Shown: positions 1-7,086, numbered from the stretch's first letter. The stretch is DNA of 16,097 nucleotides from Bacteroidota bacterium (GCA_023427845.1 JAEYZX010000005.1:1-16097); one strand, 5' to 3'. Numbers and translations are program-made. The notes: generated by a model not told the origin, from the letters alone.

Positions 1-637
1 GGTTATCCAATTTTGAACCATCGCCAATAGTGGTATCGCCGGTCACACCTTTATCGATTGTGCACAATGCACCTATTCCCACGTCATTGCCGATAACAAC
101 ACGACCGCCTGAAATGAGCTGGTCGAAACCTTCAGCGCGCTTTTTGTAATAAAATGCATCTGCTCCCAATACCGAACCGGCATGGATGATTACGTTATCG
201 CCGATCACAGTATGGTCATAAATTGCGACATTAGGATGTATGACACAGTTTTTACCGATTTTAACATTATTCCCTACAAAACTGTTTGGCTGGATGACAG
301 TGCCCTCGCCTATCTCGGCTGTTTCCGAAATTGCGGCCGATGCGAATTTAAACGGCTTGAAATGTTTGGTCAGTTTATTGAAATCGCGAAACGGGTCGTC
401 CGATATAAGCAATCCTTTTCCTTCCGGACAATCCACTTTTTTGTTGATCAATATTGTGGTCGCGGCCGATTGCAATGCTTTGTCATAGTACTTTGGATGA
501 TCGACAAATACGATATCGCCAGGTTCAACCACGTGAATTTCATTCATCCCGCCAATGATGTGATCGGGATTTCCCGCGAATTCGCATTCAATGAGCGTGG
601 CGATTTCCTTTAAAGAGTACTGTCGGTCGAATTTCAT
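1..637 (-). CDS. LpxD-like N-acyltransferase paralogue (partial, C-terminus beyond the window)
   Basis: The frame opens with ATG at 637 and stays open to the edge, giving 212 residues of a protein that should be a little over 300. The N-terminal part (about 1-95) resembles the uridine-binding domain of LpxD. From about residue 98 hexapeptide repeats of the left-handed beta-helix type run on (IGEGTVI, IGKNCVI, IGDNVII), and the visible part ends in a KLDN motif like that of LpxD. The catalytic histidine of LpxD lies just after that motif, so it cannot be seen. The gene starts two bases after the efp stop, so it is cotranscribed with the lipid A genes. It differs from the true LpxD at 3472-4494: the GDGFGFA segment is GADAFYYK (residues 158-165) and KIPQIG is QLISGG. 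The family assignment is firm, but the substrate is unknown; UDP-3-O-acylglucosamine should not be assumed. Confidence 0.88.
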   Translation of the reverse strand, partial: MKFDRQYSLKEIATLIECEFAGNPDHIIGGMNEIHVVEPGDIVFVDHPKYYDKALQSAATTILINKKVDCPEGKGLLISDDPFRDFNKLTKHFKPFKFASAAISETAEIGEGTVIQPNSFVGNNVKIGKNCVIHPNVAIYDHTVIGDNVIIHAGSVLGADAFYYKKRAEGFDQLISGGRVVIGNDVGIGALCTIDKGVTGDTTIGDGSKLDN

Positions 638-639
638 AA

Positions 640-1206
640 TTATTCTTTAACGCGTTCGAGGTACGAATACGTAGCAGTGTCGATTTTTATCTTGTCGCCT
701 TCATTGATGAACAAAGGTACATTTACGCTTGCGCCGGTTTCAACCGTGGCGGGTTTTGTCGCGTTTGTCGAGGTATTTCCTTTAACTCCCGGTTCTGAAT
801 ACGTAACCTCCAATACCACCGAGGACGGCATATCGACTGATAATGGCGCGTCGGTTTCGGCATTGATGATCACTTTTACAACCGAACCTTCTTTAAGTAG
901 ATCGGGAGCGTCGAGAATATCCTTCTGTAACGAGATCTGTTCGTAGGTTTCGGTGTGCATGAAGTTGTAATTATCACCCTCGGCATACAAAAACTGATAT
1001 TCATGTGTCTCTACACGAACCTCATCGATTTTATGACCGGCCGAAAAAGTATTGTCGAGTACCTTACCGCTTGTAAGGCTTTTCAATTTAGTTCTGACAA
1101 ACGCAGGACCTTTTCCCGGTTTAACATGAAGAAATTCGATGATTTTGTAAATATCATGGTTGTATTTGATGCATAACCCGTTTCTGATATCTGATGTACT
1201 TGCCAT
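640..1206 (-). CDS. efp: Elongation factor P
   Basis: This 188-residue protein has the normal length of EF-P and its three beta-barrel domains in order: KOW-like (about 1-65), central OB (about 66-128) and C-terminal OB (about 129-188). EF-P binds between the P and E sites of the ribosome and helps peptide-bond formation at polyproline stretches. The loop PGKGPAFVRTKLK carries Lys32, the position that is modified in many bacteria; the enzyme that would modify it is not in this window. The ATG at 1206 gives the expected N-terminus (MASTSDIRNGL). The gene lies 23 bases after lpxA and 2 bases before the LpxD-like paralogue, so it is probably translated from the lipid A operon mRNA. I found no TAnnTTTG element in the short gap. 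Confidence 0.96.
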   Translation of the reverse strand: MASTSDIRNGLCIKYNHDIYKIIEFLHVKPGKGPAFVRTKLKSLTSGKVLDNTFSAGHKIDEVRVETHEYQFLYAEGDNYNFMHTETYEQISLQKDILDAPDLLKEGSVVKVIINAETDAPLSVDMPSSVVLEVTYSEPGVKGNTSTNATKPATVETGASVNVPLFINEGDKIKIDTATYSYLERVKE

Positions 1207-1229
1207 TATTGTGGATTGATTTAAGTTTA

Positions 1230-2015
1230 TTAGTAATTCCCGGTATAACCTTTCATGACGCCTCTTGATGAATTTCGGATGAACAATATGATTTCATCGC
1301 GTTCGGGCGTGGCTTCCATTTCGGCTTCGATGATTCCGAGTGCCTGTGTTGTATTATAATTTTTTTGGTACAGGATTCTGTAGATTTCCTGTATTTCACG
1401 AATTTTTTCGGTTGTGAATCCGCGTCTACGGAGTCCAACCGAATTAATGCCGACATACGACAAGGGTTCTTTTGCTGCTTTTGTATACGGCGGTACGTCT
1501 TTTCGAACCAGCGAACCTCCTGAAATCATCGCGTGGTCGCCGATACTGATGAATTGATGGATGGCCGCGAGGCCTCCAATTATTGCGTAATTCCCGACGG
1601 TGACATGTCCTGCAAGTGCAACACCATTTACGATTATTGCATTATCCCCGATGTGGCAATCGTGTGCGATATGTGCCGTTGCCATAACGAGACAGTTGTT
1701 GCCAAGGGTAGTTTGTCCAGAAGCTATCGTTCCCCTGTTTATTGTTACGCACTCGCGAATGGTACAGTTATCGCCGATTATTGCAAGTGAATCTTCTCCA
1801 CCAAATTTCAAATCCTGAGGGACCGCGGCAATTACCGCACCCGGAAATATATTACAGTTCTTTCCGATTCTGGCACCTTCCATTATAGTCACGTTGGAGC
1901 CAATCCAGGTTCCATCTCCAATTATCACATTGTTGTGGATTGTAGTGAACGGTTCGATGACGACGTTTTTGGCTATCTTGGCGCCCGGATGGACATAGGC
2001 AAGCGGTTGATTCAT
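1230..2015 (-). CDS. lpxA: Acyl-ACP--UDP-N-acetylglucosamine O-acyltransferase
   Basis: LpxA moves a 3-hydroxyacyl chain from ACP to the 3-OH of UDP-GlcNAc, the first and reversible step of lipid A synthesis in the cytoplasm. The protein is a chain of hexapeptide repeats (residues 10-190; HPGAKIA, IGDGTWIG, IGKNCNIF) followed by a helical C-terminal domain. The active-site motif HIAHDCHIG is present, with His118 matching the catalytic His125 of E. coli LpxA. I prefer the ATG at 2015, giving 261 residues that start MNQPLAYVHPGA, the usual LpxA beginning. An in-frame ATG at 2048 would add 11 residues with no family counterpart and leave only 4 bases after the lpxC/fabZ stop. The gene lies between lpxC/fabZ and efp in the lipid A operon. 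Confidence 0.96.
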   Translation of the reverse strand: MNQPLAYVHPGAKIAKNVVIEPFTTIHNNVIIGDGTWIGSNVTIMEGARIGKNCNIFPGAVIAAVPQDLKFGGEDSLAIIGDNCTIRECVTINRGTIASGQTTLGNNCLVMATAHIAHDCHIGDNAIIVNGVALAGHVTVGNYAIIGGLAAIHQFISIGDHAMISGGSLVRKDVPPYTKAAKEPLSYVGINSVGLRRRGFTTEKIREIQEIYRILYQKNYNTTQALGIIEAEMEATPERDEIILFIRNSSRGVMKGYTGNY

Positions 2016-2052
2016 ATAATGTATTTTTTTAGCTGCGATGAATCGCATCGTA

Positions 2053-3468
2053 TTAGTTTACCCTTGCGATTTGTGCCATCAATTCGGCTTCTGCCACCAA
2101 TTTGCCGTTTGCATAAGCATGCGCCTGCATATGGCAAATACCTCTTCGGATAGGTGATATCAAATCACATTTAAAAATCAGCGTATCTCCCGGAAGTACT
2201 TTTTGTTTGAACTTCACATTGTCGATTTTCATGAAATAGGTCAGGTAATTCTCCGGATCAGGAACCGAACTCAAGATAAGGATTCCGCCGGATTGCGCCA
2301 TGGCTTCAACGATTAGTACGCCAGGCATTACGGGCGCACCCGGAAAATGTCCGACAAAGAAACTTTCATTCATCGTGACATTTTTAAGTCCCACGACATG
2401 GCTGTCGCTCATTTCAATGATGCGGTCGATCAGCAAAAACGGTGGCCTGTGCGGCAAAATGCTCATGATCTTGTGAATGTCCATAAGCGGTTCCGCATTA
2501 AGATCATATGTTGGCACATGGTTGCGCTGTTCAATTTTGATGATCTTCGACATTTTCTTCGCGAACTGCGTATTGATGAAATGCCCCGGTTTGTTTGCGA
2601 TGACTTTTCCGCGGATCCGCGTTCCGATAAGCGCCAAATCTCCGATAACATCCAATAATTTATGTCGCGCTGCCTCATTTGGATAATGCAGCGTCAGGTT
2701 GTCGAGTATTCCGTTTGGTTTCACCGAAATCTGGTCTTTTCCAAATGCCACTTTAAGGTTCTGCATTGTTTTTTCGGATATTTCCTTATCCACATAAACA
2801 ATAGCATTATTAAGATCCCCACCTTTTATCAGCCCGTTATCAAGCAATGTCTCAAGTTCGTGAAGAAAACTGAACGTACGTGCACCTGCAATTTCACTCT
2901 TGAAATCCGAGATGTTTTTCATTGTCGCGTTCTGTGTTCCCAGTACCTTGGTACCAAAGTCGACCATTGCGGTCACCTGATATTCATCCGAAGGCATCAC
3001 GAGGATTTCACTTCCCGTTGCATCGTCGGTAAACGAAATTACTTCCTTGACAACGTATTCATTTCGCCTTGCATCCTGTTCTACAACACCGGCCTTTTCA
3101 ATAGCTTCGACGAAATATTTCGATGAACCATCCATAATTGGAGGCTCTGATCCGTTGAGTTCGATAATAACATTGTCGACATCGCAACCAACAAAAGCTG
3201 CGAGGACATGCTCGGAAGTCTGAATCTTGACACCTCTTTTTTCGAGGTTGGTGCCGCGTTGCGTATTTACGACATAGTTGGCATCGGCCTCAATTACGGG
3301 ACTACCTTCAAGATCTACCCGAACAAAGGTATAGCCATTATTGACCGGTGCCGGTTTAAAAGTCATTTTTACCTCTTTGCCTGTGTGAAGGCCAACACCT
3401 GTGAGCGAAATTTCACTTTTTATGGTTGTTTGCTTTGCCTGTTCGCTAGAGCTCGAGTGTTTAACCAT
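2053..3468 (-). CDS. lpxC/fabZ: Bifunctional LpxC deacetylase / FabZ hydroxyacyl-ACP dehydratase
   Basis: This is one 471-residue chain with two enzymes. Residues about 15-310 are LpxC, the zinc deacetylase of UDP-3-O-acyl-GlcNAc and the committed step of lipid A synthesis. Glu86-His87 (SEHVLAAF), His269 and Asp273 (RHKLLDVIGD) and His296 (KPGHF) match the catalytic base, zinc ligands and catalytic histidine of E. coli LpxC. Residues about 329-471 are FabZ, the 3-hydroxyacyl-ACP dehydratase of fatty acid synthesis, with PHRPPFLLIDR, His374 in GHFPG and Glu388 in EAMAQ. The fusion is known across Bacteroidota. It couples the two pathways that compete for 3-hydroxyacyl-ACP. The start lies 3 bases after the lpxD stop and the stop 37 bases before the preferred lpxA start, so this is an operon gene. 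No key residue is missing. Confidence 0.97.
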   Translation of the reverse strand: MVKHSSSSEQAKQTTIKSEISLTGVGLHTGKEVKMTFKPAPVNNGYTFVRVDLEGSPVIEADANYVVNTQRGTNLEKRGVKIQTSEHVLAAFVGCDVDNVIIELNGSEPPIMDGSSKYFVEAIEKAGVVEQDARRNEYVVKEVISFTDDATGSEILVMPSDEYQVTAMVDFGTKVLGTQNATMKNISDFKSEIAGARTFSFLHELETLLDNGLIKGGDLNNAIVYVDKEISEKTMQNLKVAFGKDQISVKPNGILDNLTLHYPNEAARHKLLDVIGDLALIGTRIRGKVIANKPGHFINTQFAKKMSKIIKIEQRNHVPTYDLNAEPLMDIHKIMSILPHRPPFLLIDRIIEMSDSHVVGLKNVTMNESFFVGHFPGAPVMPGVLIVEAMAQSGGILILSSVPDPENYLTYFMKIDNVKFKQKVLPGDTLIFKCDLISPIRRGICHMQAHAYANGKLVAEAELMAQIARVN

Positions 3469-3471
3469 TGC

Positions 3472-4494
3472 TTATTTATTTACTGATTTTTTTAATTCTT
3501 CCAATTCGGCGACAATTTTCGAGAAATTGCGAAAATGCACATACGCTTTGCTGTAATCGCTGAAACTGAATGCGGGACTACCCTGGAGGATCTCACCTTC
3601 CTTTACATTTCGTCCAACCCCTGACTGCGCCTGAATACGCGAATTATTCCCGATGGTTAGATGGCCTGCAATTCCTACTTGTCCGCCAATCATGCAATTC
3701 GACCCTATCTTGGTTGATCCTGCCACGCCGGTCTGGGCAGCTATGACCGTATTTTCGCCGATTTCGACATTATGTGCAATCTGTATCTGATTATCGAGTT
3801 TGACTCCCTTCCGAATGATTGTCGAGCCCATCGTTGCACGGTCGATTGTTGTGCAGGAACCGATATCGACATTATCGCCGATTACAACATTCCCAATTTG
3901 CGGGATCTTCATAAATGATTTATCTGTCGTGGGCGCAAATCCAAATCCGTCACCTCCAATTATAGCACCTGAATGCACCGTACAGTTGTTTCCGATAATG
4001 GTATCCGAATAAACTTTTGCTCCGGCATACAGCGTTACATTATCGCCAATCACGGTATTGTCGCCAATATAGCAATTTGGATAAATCCGGACATTGTTGC
4101 CCAAAACCACGTTAGCACCAATATATCCGAAACTGCCCAAATACAGATTATCGCCGTAAGTCACATTTTCCGATATGACCGATGGCTGTTCGATCCCGGT
4201 TTTATTTTGTTTGGCCGCGTCGTAAAACTCGAGCAGCTTCGTAAATGCCAGGTAGGGATCATCAACTTTAATCAAAGTTGTCGAAATGGCAGACTCGGGT
4301 GTGAAGTTATGGCCAACGATAGTTATGGTTGCCTGTGTCGAATAGATGTAGTTTGAATACTTCGGATTTGAAAGAAATGTCAGTGAACCTGCAGTGCCTT
4401 CTTCGATTTTAGACAGCTTAAAGACTTCAGCGTCGGGATTTCCCACGACTTTGCCATCTAAAATGCCTGCTATTTGTTCTGCTGTGAATTTCAT
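3472..4494 (-). CDS. lpxD: UDP-3-O-(3-hydroxyacyl)glucosamine N-acyltransferase
   Basis: LpxD adds the second hydroxyacyl chain, to the 2-amino group of the product of LpxC. The 340-residue length is normal. Residues 1-100 form the uridine-binding domain, about 105-310 the hexapeptide beta-helix, and about 312-340 the C-terminal helix (SKAYVHFRNFSKIVAELEEL). His241 in QIQIAHNVEIG is the catalytic histidine. GDGFGFA (181-187) and KIPQIG (196-201), which line the active site in characterised LpxD, are kept. This marks it as the housekeeping enzyme, in contrast to the paralogue at 1-637. It is the first gene of the lipid A run. A 120-base gap separates it from the HD-domain gene upstream and holds a possible -7 element and a small hairpin. 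Confidence 0.96.
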   Translation of the reverse strand: MKFTAEQIAGILDGKVVGNPDAEVFKLSKIEEGTAGSLTFLSNPKYSNYIYSTQATITIVGHNFTPESAISTTLIKVDDPYLAFTKLLEFYDAAKQNKTGIEQPSVISENVTYGDNLYLGSFGYIGANVVLGNNVRIYPNCYIGDNTVIGDNVTLYAGAKVYSDTIIGNNCTVHSGAIIGGDGFGFAPTTDKSFMKIPQIGNVVIGDNVDIGSCTTIDRATMGSTIIRKGVKLDNQIQIAHNVEIGENTVIAAQTGVAGSTKIGSNCMIGGQVGIAGHLTIGNNSRIQAQSGVGRNVKEGEILQGSPAFSFSDYSKAYVHFRNFSKIVAELEELKKSVNK

Positions 4495-4551
4495 CCGCTA
4501 TTATTACACCTTCATTTTAATCAATGGAAGTCCGGAATGTGGCCTGTCCTT

Positions 4552-4568
4552 AAAAAAGCGAAGGCTTT
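4552..4568 (-). terminator. Weak hairpin with T-tract between the HD gene and lpxD
   Basis: Read on the minus strand, a 5-bp stem (AAAGC/GCTTT, loop CTTC) is followed directly by six T residues. It lies about 47 bases after the HD gene stop. The stem is short, so it is either a weak terminator for that gene or a leader hairpin of the lpxD transcript that would start just upstream of it. Confidence 0.4.
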
Positions 4569-4580
4569 AAACATTCCCGA

Positions 4581-4588
4581 CAAAAATA
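4581..4588 (-). promoter_or_regulatory. Possible lpxD operon -7 element (TATTTTTG)
   Basis: Minus-strand TATTTTTG matches the Bacteroidota -7 consensus TAnnTTTG exactly and lies 86 bases before the lpxD start. No TTG is seen at the -33 distance, so this is only half a promoter by sequence. The surrounding gap is A/T-rich, so a chance match is possible. Confidence 0.35.
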
Positions 4589-4614
4589 TAAAAAATAGAT
4601 TTTGATTGTTACTT

Positions 4615-5844
4615 TTAAAGGAGTTGTTTTGGGAAACAGATGTAATACTTTGTAACCGGCTTAGACAGTGCTTTCAGATTTAGCTGGTCTGATGCCTCCG
4701 CCACATCTTCTACGGTATTGTCTTTACGGAGTATCCGGATTGGTTCAAGATCCTTGCTGTAAGCCTGATTTTTTATCTTTCCTTTGAAAACAAAATACTT
4801 AGCATCTGATACCGAGATTTGGGTGATTTCCGAATAACGCAAAACCAGTTGGTCGAGTTCCGCTTTCGAAAACTTGTCGGCGCCCACCTTGATCTTAAGC
4901 AGGTCACGGTTTAAAATCATCCGGCACAACGACCGCAGTACAACATCGTCATGAAATTGCCACGTCTTTAATGCACTCACAATGTCAAAGTCATCGAGTT
5001 GGGCAAACTTATCGAGTATGGCATTGTCGAATGATCCGACATCGATCCTATTCTCCAGGAAATACAACAATGGCTTGCTTGCATCGAGCACAATTGATTT
5101 TTGCACCAGTTCACGAGCACGTTTTAGCGCTTTCATCAGCATCAATTCGGCGGCAAGGCTGGTCTTATGCAGATAGGCCTGCCAATACATCAGGCGGCGC
5201 GCCATCAGGAATTTTTCAACCGAGTAGATTCCTTTTTCCTCGATCACAAGCCGGTCGTCGACAACGTTCATCATTTGAAGCAGGCGGTCGGAGTTTATGT
5301 TCCCTTCGGCGACACCGGTATAAAAACTGTCGCGTTTCAGGTAGTCCATCCTGTCCATGTCGAGTTGGCTCGAAATCAGTTGGAGCATGAATTTTCGATG
5401 GTATTCACCTTTGAAAATCTGAATTGCCAATGACAGCCGGCCGTTAAATTCCACGTTAAGTTTGTCCATGAACATTAGTGAAATTGCTTCATGGCTCACG
5501 CCTTCAACGATACTGTGTTCCATTGCGTGCGAAAATGGACCATGTCCTATGTCGTGAAGTAAAATGGCCACTTGTAACGCAGTATCCTCTTCATCGGAAA
5601 TCGCGACATTTTTATATCGCAGCACCTCAACTGCTTTTTGCATGATATGTACGCAACCAAGCGCGTGATGAAAACGTGTATGATGTGCCCCGGGAAAAAC
5701 GAGATACGACAGGCCCATTTGTGATATCCTTCGGAGCCGCTGAAAATACGGATGACGGATCAGCTCGTAAATCAGCGGATCCGAAATGGTAATGAAGCCG
5801 TAAATCGGGTCGTTAAGTGTTGTAAGCTTCTTGATTTTGGTCAT
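4615..5844 (-). CDS. HD-domain phosphohydrolase (dNTPase/SAMHD1-like family)
   Basis: This 409-residue protein has the HD metal-site signature of the dGTPase/SAMHD1-like superfamily: FPGAHHTRFHHALG with His60, LLHDIGHGPFSH with His97-Asp98, and QLDMDRMDYLKRD with Asp163/Asp165 as the distal ligand. Such enzymes cleave phosphate esters of nucleotides, often dNTPs, but the substrate of this branch is not shown by sequence. The start at 5844 (MTKIKKL) is preferred over an in-frame ATG at 5868 because a good -7 element sits at 5849-5856, between the two ATGs. The gene precedes lpxD in the same direction with a 120-base gap. It may be read into the lipid A operon or end at the weak hairpin there. 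No truncation is visible. Confidence 0.9.
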   Translation of the reverse strand: MTKIKKLTTLNDPIYGFITISDPLIYELIRHPYFQRLRRISQMGLSYLVFPGAHHTRFHHALGCVHIMQKAVEVLRYKNVAISDEEDTALQVAILLHDIGHGPFSHAMEHSIVEGVSHEAISLMFMDKLNVEFNGRLSLAIQIFKGEYHRKFMLQLISSQLDMDRMDYLKRDSFYTGVAEGNINSDRLLQMMNVVDDRLVIEEKGIYSVEKFLMARRLMYWQAYLHKTSLAAELMLMKALKRARELVQKSIVLDASKPLLYFLENRIDVGSFDNAILDKFAQLDDFDIVSALKTWQFHDDVVLRSLCRMILNRDLLKIKVGADKFSKAELDQLVLRYSEITQISVSDAKYFVFKGKIKNQAYSKDLEPIRILRKDNTVEDVAEASDQLNLKALSKPVTKYYICFPKQLL

Positions 5845-5848
5845 AACG

Positions 5849-5856
5849 CAAATATA
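5849..5856 (-). promoter_or_regulatory. -7 element (TATATTTG) of the HD-domain gene
   Basis: Minus-strand TATATTTG fits TAnnTTTG and ends four bases before the ATG at 5844. The transcript would therefore begin at or next to the start codon, which implies a leaderless or nearly leaderless mRNA. No clear -33 TTG is present at 17-21 bases upstream. Confidence 0.5.
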
Positions 5857-5971
5857 GAAATTTCGCAATCATCCGCTGTCACTATATTGATGAGGCGTTA
5901 AAGTACGGTTAATGCCTGATAAACTGCGCCTGCTTATGCCGTATCTTTAAGTACATTTAAATATTACGATT

Positions 5972-6298
5972 ATGAAAACTATAATTATATCGGCGGTGGC
6001 ACTGCTGTTTTCAGCAACCGCTTCAGCTCAGATTGAACAGCCAAACGATGATCAGCGCCAGCAGCAGCCACCTCACCCAACGCAACGACAGGTGGAACGT
6101 TCGGCAACCAGTGCGACAACCAATCCGAATGCCGTAAGAAATCGAAGCACCAGCGAAGTCGAAGCTGAAAAAGCATCAAAAGAACGTGGCCAGACGCAAA
6201 AACAAACCAAGGCTCAACCCAACGGACTACCGCCAAATCTGACCGACACGATTAATCCGCCAAAACATCCGGACCGAATTATCCCTGCAAAAGAATAA
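5972..6298 (+). CDS. Small secreted Q/P/T-rich protein of unknown function
   Basis: I do not recognise a family. The 108-residue product starts with a convincing Sec signal peptide: MK, a hydrophobic core IIISAVALLFSA, and a cleavage site after residues TASA. The mature part of about 89 residues has no hydrophobic stretch. It is rich in Gln, Pro, Asn, Thr and charged residues, with QRQQQPPHP near the start and several Pro-containing segments at the end. It is probably a disordered periplasmic or exported protein. There is no C-terminal T9SS domain and no lipobox. The gene is divergent from the HD gene (127-base gap) and is followed at once by a strong terminator, so it forms a single-gene unit. 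Codon use is like that of its neighbours. Confidence 0.75.
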   Translation: MKTIIISAVALLFSATASAQIEQPNDDQRQQQPPHPTQRQVERSATSATTNPNAVRNRSTSEVEAEKASKERGQTQKQTKAQPNGLPPNLTDTINPPKHPDRIIPAKE

Positions 6299-6305
6299 TC
6301 TGATT

Positions 6306-6327
6306 AAGCTTCTCCGGAAGCTTTTTT
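6306..6327 (+). terminator. Intrinsic terminator after the small secreted protein gene
   Basis: A perfect 7-bp stem (AAGCTTC/GAAGCTT) closed by a TCCG loop, which is a stable UNCG tetraloop on a C-G pair, is followed by a T-tract. It begins 8 bases after the stop codon. Confidence 0.9.
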
Positions 6328-6330
6328 AAT

Positions 6331-6359
6331 ACGTAAAAAGGAGGCCTTTCGGGCCTCCT
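6331..6359 (-). terminator. Minus-strand intrinsic terminator of the RNA at 6331-6452
   Basis: A perfect 8-bp stem (AGGAGGCC/GGCCTCCT, five-base loop) is followed by five T residues only when read on the minus strand. On the plus strand it is preceded by A residues and followed by ATTAATG, so it does not serve the plus-strand gene, which already has its own terminator just to the left. Confidence 0.85.
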
Positions 6360-6452
6360 ATTAATGTGGTTTTGATTTACTAATTATCAGCTTTTCTATA
6401 TAAGTGCCGATTGCGGAATATTTTAATTTCAATCCATATTAAATCAAAACCC
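6331..6452 (-). ncRNA. Candidate structured small RNA (RNA-1)
   Basis: On the minus strand a perfect 12-bp inverted repeat (GGTTTTGATTTA at 6440-6451, partner at 6368-6379) closes a loop of about 60 bases. Inside it a 6-bp helix ATCGGC/GCTGAT forms, including one G-U pair, and a weaker AATAT/ATATT pairing is possible. Eight bases after the closing stem comes a GC-rich terminator. Directly upstream lies a TTG-N17-TATTTTTG promoter that places the transcription start on the GGG at 6450-6452. Promoter, closed fold and terminator together define a transcript of about 120 bases without a credible reading frame. A long closing stem with an asymmetric internal bubble and a terminal hairpin recalls 6S RNA, but I cannot confirm that. 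It lies between the small secreted protein gene and the LuxR-type gene, antisense to neither. Confidence 0.72.
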
Positions 6453-6456
6453 TTAT

Positions 6457-6484
6457 CAAAAATAGTGAATATAATTTCACGCAA
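6457..6484 (-). promoter_or_regulatory. Promoter of RNA-1 (TTG-N17-TATTTTTG)
   Basis: On the minus strand TTG (6482-6484), a 17-base spacer and TATTTTTG (6457-6464) match the Bacteroidota promoter consensus with both elements at accepted spacing. The predicted start is 5-7 bases further on, at the first bases of the RNA-1 closing stem. Confidence 0.75.
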
Positions 6485-6557
6485 GTGTCATCTTTCTAAA
6501 TTTAACATGCTGAATTCTATATAATTAACATTATTAATTCGCATCAATCGTATTTAT

Positions 6558-6565
6558 TACCTTTG
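6558..6565 (+). promoter_or_regulatory. -7 element (TACCTTTG) of the LuxR-type gene
   Basis: TACCTTTG matches TAnnTTTG exactly and ends four bases before the ATG at 6570. The -33 position holds TTC in place of TTG. Transcription would begin at about the start codon, so the mRNA is probably leaderless. Confidence 0.6.
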
Positions 6566-6569
6566 TGGG

Positions 6570-7037
6570 ATGACCAATAAAATATTTAAAAACCGGCACC
6601 TAATTTTGTACGGGTTTTCAATGGCGCTTTTACTTTTCGTTCTCAAATGGCTTGAGCTGCGGCTGATCATCATCGAGCATGCATTCGAATTTTATGCCGG
6701 TGCGATCGCGCTGCTTTTCACTTTGCTTGGCATATGGATTGCGATTAAAATCCGTCCGATTCGACAAATAGAAAACAAGCCAAGTAACGCCGCCGAATAT
6801 ATTTCCAATGAGCAACTTCGGATGGAACTTGCGATAAGCAAACGCGAACTCGAAGTACTTCAGCTAATCGCAAACGGACTAAGCAACCAGGAGATAGCCA
6901 CCCAACTGTTCATTTCCCCACATACCGTGAAGAGCCATACAGCACGACTATTTGAAAAACTGGACGTAAAACGACGCACCCACGCGGTAGAAAAAGCACA
7001 GCAGTTAGGGTTATTAAAACACTATACGAAAGTATGA
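6570..7037 (+). CDS. Membrane-anchored LuxR-type transcriptional regulator
   Basis: This 155-residue protein has two parts. Residues about 10-60 hold two hydrophobic segments (LILYGFSMALLLFVLKWL and FYAGAIALLFTLLGIWIAI) that should cross the inner membrane. Residues about 88-150 are a LuxR/GerE helix-turn-helix, with SKRELEVLQLIANGLSNQEIA followed by LFISPHTVKSHTARLFEKLDV. There is no receiver or autoinducer domain, so any signal would have to come through the membrane part or a partner. The DUF4199 membrane protein gene follows after an 82-base gap; such pairs occur in other Flavobacteria, which suggests a sensor or effector link. The ATG at 6570 lies next to a good -7 element. Met18 is a possible later start but would remove the positively charged N-terminus. 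The target genes are unknown. Confidence 0.87.
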   Translation: MTNKIFKNRHLILYGFSMALLLFVLKWLELRLIIIEHAFEFYAGAIALLFTLLGIWIAIKIRPIRQIENKPSNAAEYISNEQLRMELAISKRELEVLQLIANGLSNQEIATQLFISPHTVKSHTARLFEKLDVKRRTHAVEKAQQLGLLKHYTKV

Positions 7038-7065
7038 ATCTGAGAAATTCATTCTAAAGTATGAA
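7029..7065 (+). promoter_or_regulatory. Possible operator: 10-bp direct repeat with a nested palindrome
   Basis: AAAGTATGAA occurs at 7029-7038 and again at 7056-7065, 27 bases apart. Between and overlapping them is ATGAAT-N7-ATTCAT (7034-7052). The array straddles the end of the LuxR-type gene and lies just upstream of the start region of the DUF4199 gene, a natural place for a regulator site. It may be chance in A/T-rich DNA. Confidence 0.35.
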
Positions 7066-7086
7066 CAGCAAAATACAGTGTTTTCA

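Noticed and set aside
182..613. 143-codon plus-strand frame near the left edge
   Set aside because: It lies wholly antisense to the LpxD-like gene, whose hexapeptide repeats and frame are unmistakable; its product resembles no family.
2662..3126. 154-codon plus-strand frame
   Set aside because: It is antisense to the lpxC domain with its catalytic residues intact; a shadow frame of a conserved gene.
4971..5390. 139-codon plus-strand frame rich in Arg and Ser
   Set aside because: It is antisense to the HD-domain gene and has the composition typical of a shadow frame.
6331..6452. tmRNA, SRP RNA or RNase P RNA
   Set aside because: The segment is too short or lacks the known conserved motifs (tRNA-like ends, SRP loop, P4 core); no match seen.
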